Counted from the stretch's first letter, positions 16,355 through 25,843 are shown. The stretch is DNA of 64,000 nucleotides from Cytobacillus sp. IB215665 (GCF_033963835.1 NZ_JAXBME010000006.1:1-64000), one strand, 5' to 3'. Notes: generated from the letters alone by a model not told the origin. Program-made: numbers and translations.

Positions 16355-17566
16355 GTGAAAAAAAGTTTGTTTATTTTGTTGATTAGTTTTTTACTTATAA
16401 TAAGTGCGTGTTCTACAGAGAACTCTACAAAAAAAGGGAATGAATTATCAGGAAAATCAGACATTATTGATGAATCAACAATAGAAAATACTACATCAGA
16501 CCTAGATATAATTCAAGGTTCGAACAACATAGATTTATATAGCAAATTGGACAATGCTATGACTCACTTCGAAAAATACCATGATTTTTCAGGGGCTGTT
16601 TATGTAGGTATAGAAGGTAAAGAAATTTACTCTAGAGCGTTAGGTATGGCTAACCATGTTCAAGGAACCACAAATACACTTGATACCAAATTCATTATGG
16701 CATCTTTGACTAAACAATTTACAGCAGCAGCAATATTATTATTAGAGGAAAGAGGATTGCTGGAGCTTGATGATCAAATTACAAATTATTTACATGGACC
16801 TACCCAATGGGAAGGGATTACGATTCATCATCTATTATCAATGTCATCTGGAATTGTAAATGATAATCATCCTAAATTTACTGAAAATTTCGAAAAAACT
16901 TTTGGGTCTAATATTCCTTTTCCATTGCCAACCATAGAAGAAGCAGTTGCTCTATTTAATGATATTCCTCTTAACTTTAAGCCTGGTGAAAAATATGAAT
17001 ATAGTAATTCAAATTATTTATTATTAGGGATGATAATAGAACAAATCTCTGGGGATAAATATGAGTCCTTTTTAGGAAAAAATATTTTTAAACCTTTAGG
17101 TATGTTAAATTCGGGTTATAGTGTTGACTGGGACGTTCAAGATAATAAAGCTATTGGGTATGACAAAATAAGATCTGAAAATGATCTTTATCCTATCCAA
17201 TATGATTATTTCTTGACTCATTCTGCGGGAGGTTTGTATACAACTATAAATGATTTAGTGACATGGGATAGAGCATTATATTCTGAAAAATTATTTAAAA
17301 AAGAGACAATAGCTAAGATGTATGCTCCTCATACTAAGATTTCTTCTAACTCCAGCTATTTTGGATTTGAATATGGGTACGGGTGGTTTACAAAAGGAAA
17401 TATAGTTGAACACGATGGATATATTTATGGATATAGAACAAATATTTATCGTGAGCTTGATTCTGAATTTGTCATTATTATCTTAAGTAATAATGAATCT
17501 ATAGGATGGAGTAATATCAATAATTTTACGAATATCTTAAATAAGATTGTGAAAGGTGAATGGTAA
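16355..17566 (+). CDS. Class C beta-lactamase-fold serine hydrolase, lipoprotein
   Basis: 403 residues. Signal peptide with lipobox ISAC, Cys 19 lipid anchor. A 50-residue Ser/Thr/Asn-rich linker follows. Catalytic motif SLTK at 117-120 and YSN at 216-218 are present as in class C beta-lactamases, EstB esterases and penicillin-binding protein 4*-type enzymes; near the C-terminus HDG replaces the KTG box. The likely job is cell-surface hydrolysis of a peptide, ester or lactam; resistance is not implied. GTG start supported by AAGGAGAG nine bases upstream. A decayed partial copy follows at 17650. Confidence 0.85.
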   Translation: MKKSLFILLISFLLIISACSTENSTKKGNELSGKSDIIDESTIENTTSDLDIIQGSNNIDLYSKLDNAMTHFEKYHDFSGAVYVGIEGKEIYSRALGMANHVQGTTNTLDTKFIMASLTKQFTAAAILLLEERGLLELDDQITNYLHGPTQWEGITIHHLLSMSSGIVNDNHPKFTENFEKTFGSNIPFPLPTIEEAVALFNDIPLNFKPGEKYEYSNSNYLLLGMIIEQISGDKYESFLGKNIFKPLGMLNSGYSVDWDVQDNKAIGYDKIRSENDLYPIQYDYFLTHSAGGLYTTINDLVTWDRALYSEKLFKKETIAKMYAPHTKISSNSSYFGFEYGYGWFTKGNIVEHDGYIYGYRTNIYRELDSEFVIIILSNNESIGWSNINNFTNILNKIVKGEW

Positions 17567-17649
17567 TGATTAATACGAGAAGAGGGCAAGGGACTTTGTA
17601 TCAGAAAGTGAAGAGAGGCTGGAAATGTTAAGAGAACAGTTATCTTATT

Positions 17650-17945
17650 TAATATGATTATTTCCTACAGGACTCTGCAAGGGGAGTGTATACATCTATA
17701 AATGATTTAGTGACATTGGATAGAGCATTATATTCTGAAAAATAAAAAAGAAACAATAGATTAGATGTATACTCCGTATGCTGAGATTAAACTTCTCATT
17801 CCGAATCTAGATCAAGATATAAATATGTATATGGGTGGTTTACAAAAGGAAATAAGTGGAACACTCAGGAAATGCACCAGGATGTGTATAGAATATTTAT
17901 CATGATCTTGAATCAGAGCTTATCATTATTCTCTTAAGCAATGGA
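17650..17945 (+). pseudogene. Decayed C-terminal duplicate of the beta-lactamase-fold gene
   Basis: The DNA parallels 17205-17505. SARGVYTSINDLVTLDRALY matches SAGGLYTTINDLVTWDRALY, then YMGWFTKGN-type and LESELIIILLSNG-type segments appear in shifted frames. It has several stops and indels, so it is not functional. Confidence 0.8.
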
Positions 17946-17992
17946 ATTATTCAAAGAAAGAGTTGATAAGAAATAACTGGAGGAGATAAAAC

Positions 17993-18901
17993 ATGAAAAA
18001 GGTGTTGGTTGGATTACTTGTTGTGTTACTTATAGGGGTAATTAGTATTGCTGTTGTAATAAATGCAACAGATGATATTATATCTAATACTGTAGGTTCA
18101 CATGAAAAAAAAGTAGTTAAAAATGAAGAGATCAAAAAAATAGAAAGTAGCTTTATATCTAATACTGTAGATTTACATGAAAAAAAAGTAGTTAATAATG
18201 AAGAGATCAATAAATTAGAAATTGACTTCACATCAACTGATATTGAGCTTCAGCCTTCTGACGATGATAGGTTTATCATTGAGCTGAATGGTAAAGTTAG
18301 TGAAAAGCTGAAAGATAAGTTTAAACTAGACGTAGAAGAACAAAATGATGTGTTAAAGGTAGAATTTCAAAACCAAAATACGATTTCTAATATTGGTGTA
18401 TCTATAGTGGATATTACTGTTTCAGTATCTTTACCTATAAAGATATATGAATCAATAACAGTAAATACTGCATCAGGAAATATTAAAACGAAAGACGTGC
18501 AAGCCGATAAAGTTTCTACATCAACAGCATCGGGTAATATTACAGTAGATGATCAGGAAGCAATTACTTCATCGTTTGAAGTAGCATCTGGTAACATGTA
18601 TTTAACAAATGTAGTAGGTAATGTTACTGCACATAGTTCATCTGGGAATATTACTTTACACAATGAGGAATCTTCTGGTAATATATCTGCTAATGCTTCA
18701 AGTGGAAATATAAATATTGAATACATAAAAGCCCCGTCCTCACTTTATATAAATTTTAAAGCTACTTCAGGTAATGGGTCAGTTAAATTAGATGGTGTCA
18801 GCTATGAAGAAAAATCTAATGACCGAATTATCGGTACCATTGGGTCTGGCGATCATGAATTAATTGTAGATATTATATCTGGTAATTTCAAACTACGTTA
18901 A
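17993..18901 (+). CDS. DUF4097-family (LiaG-like) surface protein
   Basis: 302 residues. One N-terminal TM/signal segment (VLVGLLVVLLIGVISIAVVI). Residues about 28-75 contain a tandem duplication of SNTV-HEKKVV-NEEI. The rest is a right-handed repeat of beta strands with recurring SASGNI/SSGNIT units, typical of the DUF4097 putative adhesin or toast-rack domain found in LiaG. It should lie outside the membrane. TGGAGGAGATAAA precedes ATG. Function in this family is poorly defined; cell envelope stress systems often contain it. Confidence 0.75.
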   Translation: MKKVLVGLLVVLLIGVISIAVVINATDDIISNTVGSHEKKVVKNEEIKKIESSFISNTVDLHEKKVVNNEEINKLEIDFTSTDIELQPSDDDRFIIELNGKVSEKLKDKFKLDVEEQNDVLKVEFQNQNTISNIGVSIVDITVSVSLPIKIYESITVNTASGNIKTKDVQADKVSTSTASGNITVDDQEAITSSFEVASGNMYLTNVVGNVTAHSSSGNITLHNEESSGNISANASSGNINIEYIKAPSSLYINFKATSGNGSVKLDGVSYEEKSNDRIIGTIGSGDHELIVDIISGNFKLR

Positions 18902-19139
18902 ATGGGATGACGAGCCGACAATTGTTTTAATAAAACATCTGACCTTTCGAGTGACCTGTTTATTGTACCTCACAGAGTGCTATACTCAAATATGATCTTT
19001 ACCACCTTTAAAATTCTTCACTAATAGTCCTGTACAATTTCCAATAAAGATCTTCCGTAATCTGACGCAAGAATGTAGTTAAGGATATCCCCATTACCTT
19101 AATTATAAAATTTATTAAAAATCGGTAACCAGATAACTG

Positions 19140-19210
19140 GCTGACCTTATAATACGATATGGCGCTAATCTGTAATAATAGTTAGCGTCTTTATCATTTT
19201 AGGGCCATTT
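19140..19210 (+). repeat. Dispersed hairpin repeat, copy 4
   Basis: GACCTTATAATACGATATGG CGCTAA then TTAGCGTCTTTATC and AGGGCC. It shares a longer stretch (ACCAGATAA..GACCTTATAATACGA) with copy 1. The rest of 18902-19319 shows no gene. Confidence 0.6.
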
Positions 19211-19319
19211 AATTGTATAAGACTTAATAAAAAACTGTATATTTATAGGTAGCTTTTGCAGGAAAATGACGACTTATAAAGAATATATGTTCCTATGATT
19301 ATTAAGGAGGTTTAAGGAA

Positions 19320-20066
19320 ATGGATGTTGAGTCTCTTACTATAAATAAGCAAAGTTGGGATGAAATAGCACATCGTTTTTTTGGTCGAAATCCCCTTCCC
19401 GAATATGGGCCACTGGCACCTAGTGAGGAAGAATTAAATTTATTTGGAGATGTTACAAATTTAAAGGTATTAGAAATTGGTTGTGGTAGTGGGCATTCTT
19501 TACAATATATGGACCAAAAGAATGCTGGTGAATTATGGGGGTTGGATCTGTCAAATAAACAGGTTGATGCAGCAAAAATATTATTAAGAAATTGCAACTC
19601 ACCAGTAAAGTTATTTGAATCTCCTATGGAGGATAATCCTGGTTTACCGACTAATTATTTTGACGTTGTTTTTTCTATATACGCACTAGGATGGACCACT
19701 AATCTAGATAAAACTTTAACAAATGTTAATAAATATCTAAAGCAAGGTGGGATATTTATCTTTAGTTGGGAACATCCAATTTATAACCGTGTTGATAATA
19801 TAAACGGTACCCTAACTTTTAATAAATCCTATCATGAGGAAGGTTCTTATTATCATGAAGCCTGGACTCATCCTGCAATCATGCAACAATATAGAATGAG
19901 TACATATATCAATACATTGATCAACAATGGATTTAAAATTGAAAGAGTGGTTGAGGATGTTTGTTTGTCCGATGAAGATATCCAAAGGCACTCAAATAGA
20001 TGGTATTCTTATGAAAAAGCAAAAGCACTTCCTACAGCTGTTATTATCAAAAGTACAAAGTTGTAG
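19320..20066 (+). CDS. Class I SAM-dependent methyltransferase
   Basis: 248 residues. Motif I KVLEIGCGSGHS at 49-60 binds S-adenosylmethionine, LWGLDLSNKQV supplies the acidic ribose ligand, and YFDVVFSIYALGW is motif post-II/III. It matches the Methyltransf_11 layout and the usual length. Substrate unknown. AAGGAGGTTTAAGGAAATG is a strong start. It stands alone between two dispersed hairpin repeats. Confidence 0.85.
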   Translation: MDVESLTINKQSWDEIAHRFFGRNPLPEYGPLAPSEEELNLFGDVTNLKVLEIGCGSGHSLQYMDQKNAGELWGLDLSNKQVDAAKILLRNCNSPVKLFESPMEDNPGLPTNYFDVVFSIYALGWTTNLDKTLTNVNKYLKQGGIFIFSWEHPIYNRVDNINGTLTFNKSYHEEGSYYHEAWTHPAIMQQYRMSTYINTLINNGFKIERVVEDVCLSDEDIQRHSNRWYSYEKAKALPTAVIIKSTKL

Positions 20067-20179
20067 TTTGAGATATTTTAAGGGAGATTCTTCATATTTC
20101 GTTTCCTTTTCTTCAACTATAGGGTAGTTTTCTTGAAGACTGTTATTACTTTCTATTAAGATTATTATGATTCGAATCT

Positions 20180-20235
20180 TCAGCAATCTGGCGCATATCT
20201 GAAATATAGATATGTGCCATTATTCATTTTAGGGC
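20180..20235 (+). repeat. Dispersed hairpin repeat, copy 5
   Basis: TCTGGCGCATATCTGAAATA then TAGATATGTGCCATTATTC; GGCGCATATCT pairs with AGATATGTGCC. Confidence 0.6.
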
Positions 20236-20432
20236 TAGATTGTGGAATAACAAGTTTTTTTGATTTAGGTCTATAATCGATAAAACAGGTGCAATATAGC
20301 CTATTCTTCTATTAGTTTTTATTTCTTTAAACAGACGATTTCCGTATAATTAGATTGGTAAATTAATGTATTAGTGTTTGATATTATGAAAAGAATCTCA
20401 AATCTATATTGCAATCATAAAGGGGGAGTAAT

Positions 20433-20936
20433 GTGATTAAAAAACAGAAAACCATTTTTAGTGTTTCGTTAGTAGTAAACGCACTTTTGATTGTTTGGTT
20501 GGTTATTGGATATCAAAAAATGAGTTTAGTCCATAAAGAGTTATTTTACTCAGAAGTGCAATATAATCTTGTTGAACTTGATGGTTTAATAGAACATCAA
20601 AAAAGGAATGATTGGTCTGACCCTAACTTAGTTACAACTCAATTAAGCGATGTTTTAAATGGATTTGATGTAGCAACTAAGATTGGTAAATATTCGGGCT
20701 GGCTTTCAAATGGTGAACGACTGACTATGGAGCAACTGGATGTTGCTTTACGACAATACCCTCACAATGAATTGTATGAGTTTAGTGTATTAACACAGAA
20801 TGACAAAAATGATTTTGAAGATTTACAATTAAAACTTCAAAATGTGGGTTTTGGAATGAATATGAAAATCAGCCGCGATTGGAAAAGCTTTATAAATAAG
20901 TCAGAGGAACTGCTCCGAAGTGTAAGAAGGAGGTAA
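20433..20936 (+). CDS. Single-TM protein, unknown
   Basis: 167 residues. N-terminal anchor at about 8-27 (FSVSLVVNALLIVWLVIGYQ), then a mostly helical, charged extracytoplasmic domain. AAAGGGGGAGTAAT precedes GTG. No domain recognised. Confidence 0.6.
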   Translation: MIKKQKTIFSVSLVVNALLIVWLVIGYQKMSLVHKELFYSEVQYNLVELDGLIEHQKRNDWSDPNLVTTQLSDVLNGFDVATKIGKYSGWLSNGERLTMEQLDVALRQYPHNELYEFSVLTQNDKNDFEDLQLKLQNVGFGMNMKISRDWKSFINKSEELLRSVRRR

Positions 20937-20989
20937 AGGCTATCAAGACATTAACTATATTAATAATAGATCAATCAGAAAAAATATCT

Positions 20990-21050
20990 TGCTGGCCCAT
21001 AATATGATATGGCGCATTTCTCTAAGAGATGCGCCTTTATTTATGATTTG
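20990..21050 (+). repeat. Dispersed hairpin repeat, copy 6
   Basis: ATATGGCGCATTTCTCTAAG AGATGCGCC TTTATTT. The stem GGCGCATTTCT/AGAGATGCGCC is the best of the family and the T-run makes it a plausible terminator. It truncates a short frame that begins after AAGGAGGTAAAGGCT. Confidence 0.7.
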
Positions 21051-21193
21051 GGACATATTGTTGAAAATCAACCTTCCAATAACATGTGAATTAAAGAGTC
21101 TTAATTTCTAAGTTGTTATTTACTTACAATTATCCCTTTTATTTGACTAGTAACCACAATGATAGTTATGTTTCCCACCAGAAAATTCTTTTT

Positions 21194-21427
21194 TTAATAA
21201 ATGAAAAGGGCGGGGATCACAAAGAAAACAAACAAGGTGATAGATATTAAGGAAATCCCAAATGCTGGACTGACATTTTTCTTCATTATGCCTAGTTTCT
21301 TTAGAATAAGATAAACAACTCCAACGGCTAATATTATATATATTTCTTCATATTTTGGTGAGAAATAATGAACAACATTGGAAAAAAGTAAAACTATCAG
21401 AAGAAACAAAGGAAATTCAAGTTTCAT
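21194..21427 (-). CDS. Small three-TM membrane protein, unknown
   Basis: 77 residues from ATG 21427, mostly hydrophobic: segments at about 4-19, 27-42 and 53-74. AGAGGTGATAA precedes this ATG; the GTG nine bases earlier lies in the ribosome binding site. Confidence 0.5.
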   Translation of the reverse strand: MKLEFPLFLLIVLLFSNVVHYFSPKYEEIYIILAVGVVYLILKKLGIMKKNVSPAFGISLISITLFVFFVIPALFIY

Positions 21428-21489
21428 ATTTATCACCTCTAGTTTAGTTATAAGGTAATTTTAACATGTTTAGTAAAAACAAGGTAAGT

Positions 21490-21744
21490 TTAGTTTAATG
21501 AAAAAATATCAATGAAAATCATTGTTAATAGAAATTGAAGTATACCTAAGGTTAGGAAAAAATAACCCGTTTTCACATTAATTTTCTTATCTATGAATGC
21601 AAAATCTCTAGTGAGGATTAATGGTATGAAAATTAATGCTATGACTACTAAACCTAAATTGAAATAGGGTGTGAAATAGGAGATGTAAAAATGAAATATG
21701 AATAAAGTTTCTTTCATCAAACAAGCACTAACGAAGAATCCCAT
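21490..21744 (-). CDS. Small three-TM membrane protein, unknown
   Basis: 84 residues with three hydrophobic segments (HFYISYFTPYFNLG; LVVIALIFIPLIL; TGYFFLTLGILQFLLTMIFI). No good RBS precedes ATG, and the 5-prime end may be truncated. Confidence 0.4.
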   Translation of the reverse strand: MGFFVSACLMKETLFIFHFYISYFTPYFNLGLVVIALIFIPLILTRDFAFIDKKINVKTGYFFLTLGILQFLLTMIFIDIFSLN

Positions 21745-21905
21745 ATTATTTTAATAGATGGGAAAAATTTTAAAATACCTGATGAGAAGTTTAGAACAAA
21801 AGTCCAAATACTAGCAAAGACATGAGGGTTATCGAAAAATGGTGAAGAAAAAGAAGAGTGTAGAGTCACAATAAAAGGTGCGTTTTATCGGAAGGGTACA
21901 AGATT

Positions 21906-22340
21906 TTATGCACCCTCGGCTTGCCAGTCTTCTAGCTTTTCAGGTTTGTCATACGTCACATATGTTCCTGCAATAAAGTCGTGAATTGCTCGCTTATCTT
22001 CCCGAATAAAAACCATGAATATGCTTACTATGTAACCAATACCGAATGTCAATAGATATAAAGTATGTCCTACAAATTCACGCATTATCATAGTGAGAAT
22101 TCCAACTTGAGAACCATCTTTTTTCACGATGCGTATACCAGCAAACTTTTTACCAATAGTGTATCCATACCATAAAGTAGGCACTAAAACATAGTATAGA
22201 TTACTAAAAAGATTATAAAATAGTTCATTAGTATTTCCGAATATAAGATAAGAAATAATATACAGAGGTATACCACAACACAACAAATCTATAAATATTG
22301 CACCAGCTCGATCACCCAATCCTACTGGATTATTACACAT
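21906..22340 (-). CDS. RDD-family membrane protein
   Basis: 144 residues. The N-terminal GLGDRAGAIFIDLL and the GKKFAGIRIVKKDG motif define an RDD-domain protein with about three to four TM segments; GTYVTYD lies near the end. RDD proteins are transporter-like or accessory membrane proteins of unclear function. ATG 22340 is chosen over GTG 22349 because GGAGGTG lies nine bases before it. A tandem duplication of the start region precedes it. Confidence 0.8.
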   Translation of the reverse strand: MCNNPVGLGDRAGAIFIDLLCCGIPLYIISYLIFGNTNELFYNLFSNLYYVLVPTLWYGYTIGKKFAGIRIVKKDGSQVGILTMIMREFVGHTLYLLTFGIGYIVSIFMVFIREDKRAIHDFIAGTYVTYDKPEKLEDWQAEGA

Positions 22341-22392
22341 TATAAACACACCTCCAATCCTACTGGATTATTACACATTATAAACACACCTC
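22317..22392 (-). repeat. 38-bp tandem duplication over the RDD gene start
   Basis: Two identical 38-base units plus 8 bases of a third. Each contains a full GGAGGTG site and ATG TGT AAT AAT CCA. On the mRNA the upstream copy yields MCNNPVGLEVCL and stops at a TAA overlapping the true ATG (TAATG). Confidence 0.9.
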
Positions 22393-22480
22393 CAATCCTA
22401 CATAATTATAATCAATTGATGAGGTGTGTAATAGACTTATAGAGCTGGTAAATAATAGCATCAAAAAGGAGTGTGATAGA

Positions 22481-22719
22481 TTGATAACACGATTTTACTT
22501 CCAATTTGAAACAGAAAGTGGAAAAGCGTCTATTAAAATTAAAGCAGCAACAGAAGAGGTTCTATTGAGAAACTTCTTAAGAAATATAAGGTAAAGAAAA
22601 TTATTAGCATAAGTAATGAACCTCCAGTAGTTAAGTATGAAGTAGCAGGTAAACTACTTAGAAACATGTATCCATACATAAAGAATCAAAAAGGCAGGGC
22701 GATTAGGATATTCACTTAA
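22481..22719 (+). pseudogene. Frameshifted small phage-like gene
   Basis: After AAAAAGGAGTG, TTG starts ITRFYFQFETESGKASIKIK and AATEEVLLRNF, then the frame stops. The neighbouring frame continues KKYKVKKIISISNEPPVVKY, EVAGKLLRNMYPYIKNQKGR and AIRIFT. One indel near 22580 separates the two. Family not recognised; genes of this kind occur in Bacillus prophages. Confidence 0.5.
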
Positions 22720-22758
22720 TACATAATAATTAAATAACGAAAGGCGGTTTGAATCAAT

Positions 22759-22902
22759 GTGACCGGACTTTAAGATTTATTAAATAGATATTATGCAACA
22801 GAAGAATTTTCGTTAGACGATCATTTACATGCAATTGAGGAAGCGTTAGGTACATATGAAGCTATTAACGAGTTTAAGCGATTGTTGAAATGGTTGAATT
22901 AA
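22759..22902 (+). pseudogene. Small phage-like gene with a stop at codon 5
   Basis: AAGGCGG, then GTG ACC GGA CTT TAA, followed in frame by DLLNRYYATEEFSLDDHLHA, IEEALGTYEAINEFKRLLKW and LN. GAA to TAA at codon 5 restores a 47-residue acidic helical protein of a type found in SPbeta-like prophages. Confidence 0.45.
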
Positions 22903-23045
22903 GTATGGGTATTTACAAACGATGCGATTATTAGAAAAGCCGACATTCATTCAATACACAAAGTATAAATGTGGAAAAAACCATTTACAATAAAACTTCA
23001 ATTTTAACGTAAACAATAATACATAAAATATCTGAAGATTCCCAA

Positions 23046-23072
23046 ACACAGCACGAGAGAGTACATATACTG
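23046..23072 (+). promoter_or_regulatory. Sigma-K-like promoter of the 23102 gene
   Basis: AC, 16 bases, CATATACTG. Matches CATANNNT. A second CATAAAATA fits the -10 fully at 23022-23030 but has no spaced AC. Confidence 0.4.
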
Positions 23073-23101
23073 CTATTGACAGAAAGGGAGGTGATATATA
23101 A

Positions 23102-23644
23102 ATGACAACTTATAGAACATCAAAATGTGGTTGTAACAAAACAGTTCCCTCCACGAAAGAGTCAGTTCTAAAATCAAGATGTGATTGCTGTGTAATACCT
23201 TTTCAAAATTTGTTGAGGAAAATAGAAAATGAAGCTAATTATACTTTACAAACAATTGGAGGAGAAGAATTTGCCGTTTCTTCTGTAAATTCCATATCAA
23301 ATTTTATATTTGATATTAATGATGAAATTAATATGGTAAGGGCGAGAATTCCAATTTGTATGATTGGTGGAGCAGTCTCCTTGTTTCAAGTGGATGTAAA
23401 TTTACAATCATCAATTAAAAGTACAGGAGAATGTGCTTGCTGTGAGGATCCATCCTCAGACTCTCTAAAAAGTTTTTTAGGAGAAGAAGTTTCGCTTTCT
23501 ATCCTAGGTAGACCGATATTATTAACACAGTTTGTGCTACAAGTGGGCGAAGGCATTGTCAAAGTAGGAAACGATCCAGATGCACCGGTTGCATTTTCTT
23601 ATTTCTCAACCTGTGCAATAACGTCTATCCAAACGCCTTTATAA
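23102..23644 (+). CDS. Cys-rich probable spore coat/exosporium protein
   Basis: 180 residues. N-terminal KCGCNK and RCDCCVIPFQNLLRKIENEA, central ECACCEDPSSDSLKSFLGEE, and a STCAITSI end. The spacing of Cys pairs recurs in the gene at 44262 (CDCC..CKCIEDPATDSFKCL), which is a clear paralog, and the N-terminus also resembles 50360. I infer a disulfide-crosslinked spore layer protein; similarity to named coat proteins is not sufficient for a symbol. GGGAGGTGATATATAA gives an excellent start. Confidence 0.7.
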   Translation: MTTYRTSKCGCNKTVPSTKESVLKSRCDCCVIPFQNLLRKIENEANYTLQTIGGEEFAVSSVNSISNFIFDINDEINMVRARIPICMIGGAVSLFQVDVNLQSSIKSTGECACCEDPSSDSLKSFLGEEVSLSILGRPILLTQFVLQVGEGIVKVGNDPDAPVAFSYFSTCAITSIQTPL

Positions 23645-23871
23645 AATATGGGGTTTGATATACCCCAAAAAAGAAAAATTCACAATAAAATTTTACTTTT
23701 ATTGTGAATTGAAAAAACGAACCACAGCAAATGGTTGGAGAGTGTTTTTAGGTATTGGTATGTTCAATTCTTTTTTTACCGAGATTTTTCAACATGGCTA
23801 AATTTTCATCAGAAAGTCTGTCCGTGAGAATAGTACATTTTAAAACAGTTCCAGTGTTAGGTACTTTATTC

Positions 23872-24125
23872 TTCCAATAGTTACATCAATTATATTAAAT
23901 ATATTAGGACTTTCAATAACACTTGCTTCACCAAATATAGATTGGAGCTTTTCTTTTGAATCGTGCGCACTGAAAAATGTTGCGTTTAGGCCTTTACTCT
24001 TAGCTACTAGAATAGTTTGTGCTACGAGTCTAAAAAAATATCTTTTTTTCTTTTATTCTTCTTATTAATATGTATTTCTATCATGTTTAATAGAAGGTTA
24101 TATTGTGACTTTGCGGGAAGCTTCC
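23872..24125 (-). pseudogene. Unrecognised gene fragment with a poly-T frameshift
   Basis: Minus strand: KLPAKSQYNLLLNMIEIHIN and KKNKRKKDIF, then a frame change in a run of seven T, then FRLVAQTILVAKSKGLNATF, FSAHDSKEKLQSIFGEASVI and ESPNIFNIIDVTIG before it stops. It is coherent protein-like sequence, but I cannot name the family. Confidence 0.35.
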
Positions 24126-24127
24126 CG

Positions 24128-24192
24128 ATGGGATTAGTAGGTAAAGAAGCAATTGTACTATGAGTTTTGACATCAATAACCGCAGTAGTCAT
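24128..24192 (-). pseudogene. YVTN-propeller gene fragment
   Basis: Minus strand AVIDVKTHSTIASLPTNPIG, one blade of the SVIDVKTHSVIATVPVG type found in the four propeller genes. It abuts a collagen-like remnant head to head. Confidence 0.6.
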
Positions 24193-24202
24193 AAAGAACC
24201 TC

Positions 24203-24434
24203 CAAAAAGAACTGAGAGGGTTGATTTTCAATTTGATTCGGATGTTGGAGGAAATAATGGATCATTGATTACTCTAGCCCAAAATTCGTCTATAGTAAAC
24301 GAATTCTTCCAGTTTCAAAATCATTTCTTTATCAAAGTAGTGCTATGAATGAAGTGATTTCCGTTTTAACACCTACTGCTATAGGCACACCTACTTACAA
24401 TTATCAACTTTTACATGTAATTAGATACAGTTGA
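24203..24434 (+). pseudogene. C-terminal remnant of a fifth collagen-like protein
   Basis: RVDFQFDSDVGGNNGSLITL parallels ELSFQVESDNIGNIPGLTFI of the intact gene that follows. After a frameshift near 24300 it reads SKSFLYQSSAMNEVISVLTP and YQLLHVIRYS, matching SKSVLYESSAMNELIDVTTP and VLHVIRLG. The collagen stem and N-terminus are gone. Confidence 0.8.
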
Positions 24435-24618
24435 CTCACACTCTCCTAAATAAGTTGGAATTAAAAGGCAGGCCAATAATACAGTCAGTCTTATTTGTAT
24501 GTTAATAAATATTATATGCAATTATAGTTTACATAAACGAAACTATAGGAACTTATTTGAAAATACATAATTAACATGGACTTGAGTCCATGTTAGTCAG
24601 ATTATATATGATAGTCCA

Positions 24619-24669
24619 ACCTTCTATAGCAAATAACCATACATATAAAGTAAAAACAATTATAGGAGG
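24619..24669 (+). promoter_or_regulatory. Promoter/inverted-repeat block of collagen-like gene 4
   Basis: AC, 17 bases, CATACATAT. CCTTCTATA (24620-24628) pairs with TATAGGAGG (24661-24669) with one T-G pair; the right arm holds the ribosome binding site. Confidence 0.5.
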
Positions 24670-24680
24670 TGAAAATAATA

Positions 24681-25235
24681 ATGAAGGATAAAGATTGTAA
24701 ATGTAGAGTTGTTCCAACACCACCACAAGGACCAAAGGGACCTCCAGGGGAACCTGGACCACAAGGGCCAATGGGATTTCAGGGGGTAGCAGGGCCAACG
24801 GGACCAACTGGTTCTGTGCTAGGAGCGTGTCAAATTCTTGGACCAACTAGTCAAGTACCAGTAGGGCAAATGAATGTTATGTTTGGGATAACAGGACCAT
24901 GTATAGGAGGTTTAACTTTTGCAAATAACAATAATGCAATACAGCTTTCTGAAGTTGGTTTGTATGAAATCACATTTGGTGTATCTTCTGTCCAGTTAAA
25001 TAATGGAGAAGAACTTTCTTTTCAAGTAGAATCAGATAATATCGGGAATATTCCTGGTCTTACCTTTATTTTTTCAAGAAATGCAAATACTGGTGGAGAT
25101 ACAGCTTCGACTCCATCAAAATCTGTACTTTATGAGAGTTCTGCGATGAATGAACTGATTGATGTCACTACGCCTACTGTAGTTGGAAGCCCTGAAATTA
25201 ATTCACCAGTTCTACATGTAATTAGACTAGGTTGA
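24681..25235 (+). CDS. Collagen-like spore surface protein 4
   Basis: 184 residues. Leader [20 protein letters not shown], about 12 Gly-X-Y triplets (GPPGEPGPQGPMGFQGVAGP), then a jelly-roll domain with NNAIQLSEVGLYEITFGVSS, typical for BclA-like C-termini, and a conserved SPVLHVIRL end. It sits beside a decayed paralog. The downstream 400-base block and the convergent Cys-rich gene repeat the arrangement at 6-8 kb. ATG 24681 preferred over the in-RBS GTG 24669. Confidence 0.85.
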   Translation: MKDKDCKCRVVPTPPQGPKGPPGEPGPQGPMGFQGVAGPTGPTGSVLGACQILGPTSQVPVGQMNVMFGITGPCIGGLTFANNNNAIQLSEVGLYEITFGVSSVQLNNGEELSFQVESDNIGNIPGLTFIFSRNANTGGDTASTPSKSVLYESSAMNELIDVTTPTVVGSPEINSPVLHVIRLG

Positions 25236-25359
25236 TGAAATATATAGAAAAAAAACTTATGTATATGTAATTCACAATGTGTAAATAAACTCCTTTAAAT
25301 TTATTAATAAGTTAATTAATCACTGGATAGCAATAATGATTTGGTATGAAACACTAGTT

Positions 25360-25760
25360 GACTCGGATGGGATTGTTTGGTGACTGGATAAAATCGTGGT
25401 TGCTTACAGTGATCACTTTAAGCATTTGTTCATGGGGTTAGTTATCAAAGTTGAACAATGGAAAACAAAACATATATCTTTTCTAAATTGAGGACTGCGC
25501 AATTGCAGCCCTTATCACATGTCTGAAAAAAACTAGGTCTATGAGCTGTCTGACTATAATAGAAATAACTGCCCACAAGGAATCGATTTTTTAAATTTAT
25601 TTTGCATGCTGATTTTTTAGAAGTATTGATTTATATGTATTATCAACATCGTATGATACGTTTTTCTGTTAGAAGGCGTGTTCCGCACACAAGTTCATCC
25701 TTGGGAACGTTACCAATATATGACTTTGTATTAATATTAAAATGTTGATTTAACAACGTT
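25360..25760. repeat. Conserved non-coding block, copy 2
   Basis: Near-identical to 6888-7301. It lacks the 11 bases between the two GCCCAC copies. No shared reading frame found. Confidence 0.75.
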
Positions 25761-25843
25761 TATAGCAATTTTGACTGGTGGTCAAGTTGAGTGGGAATTT
25801 AAATTTCTGACACTTGATCACTTTTTGACCGCCAAAATTAGAT

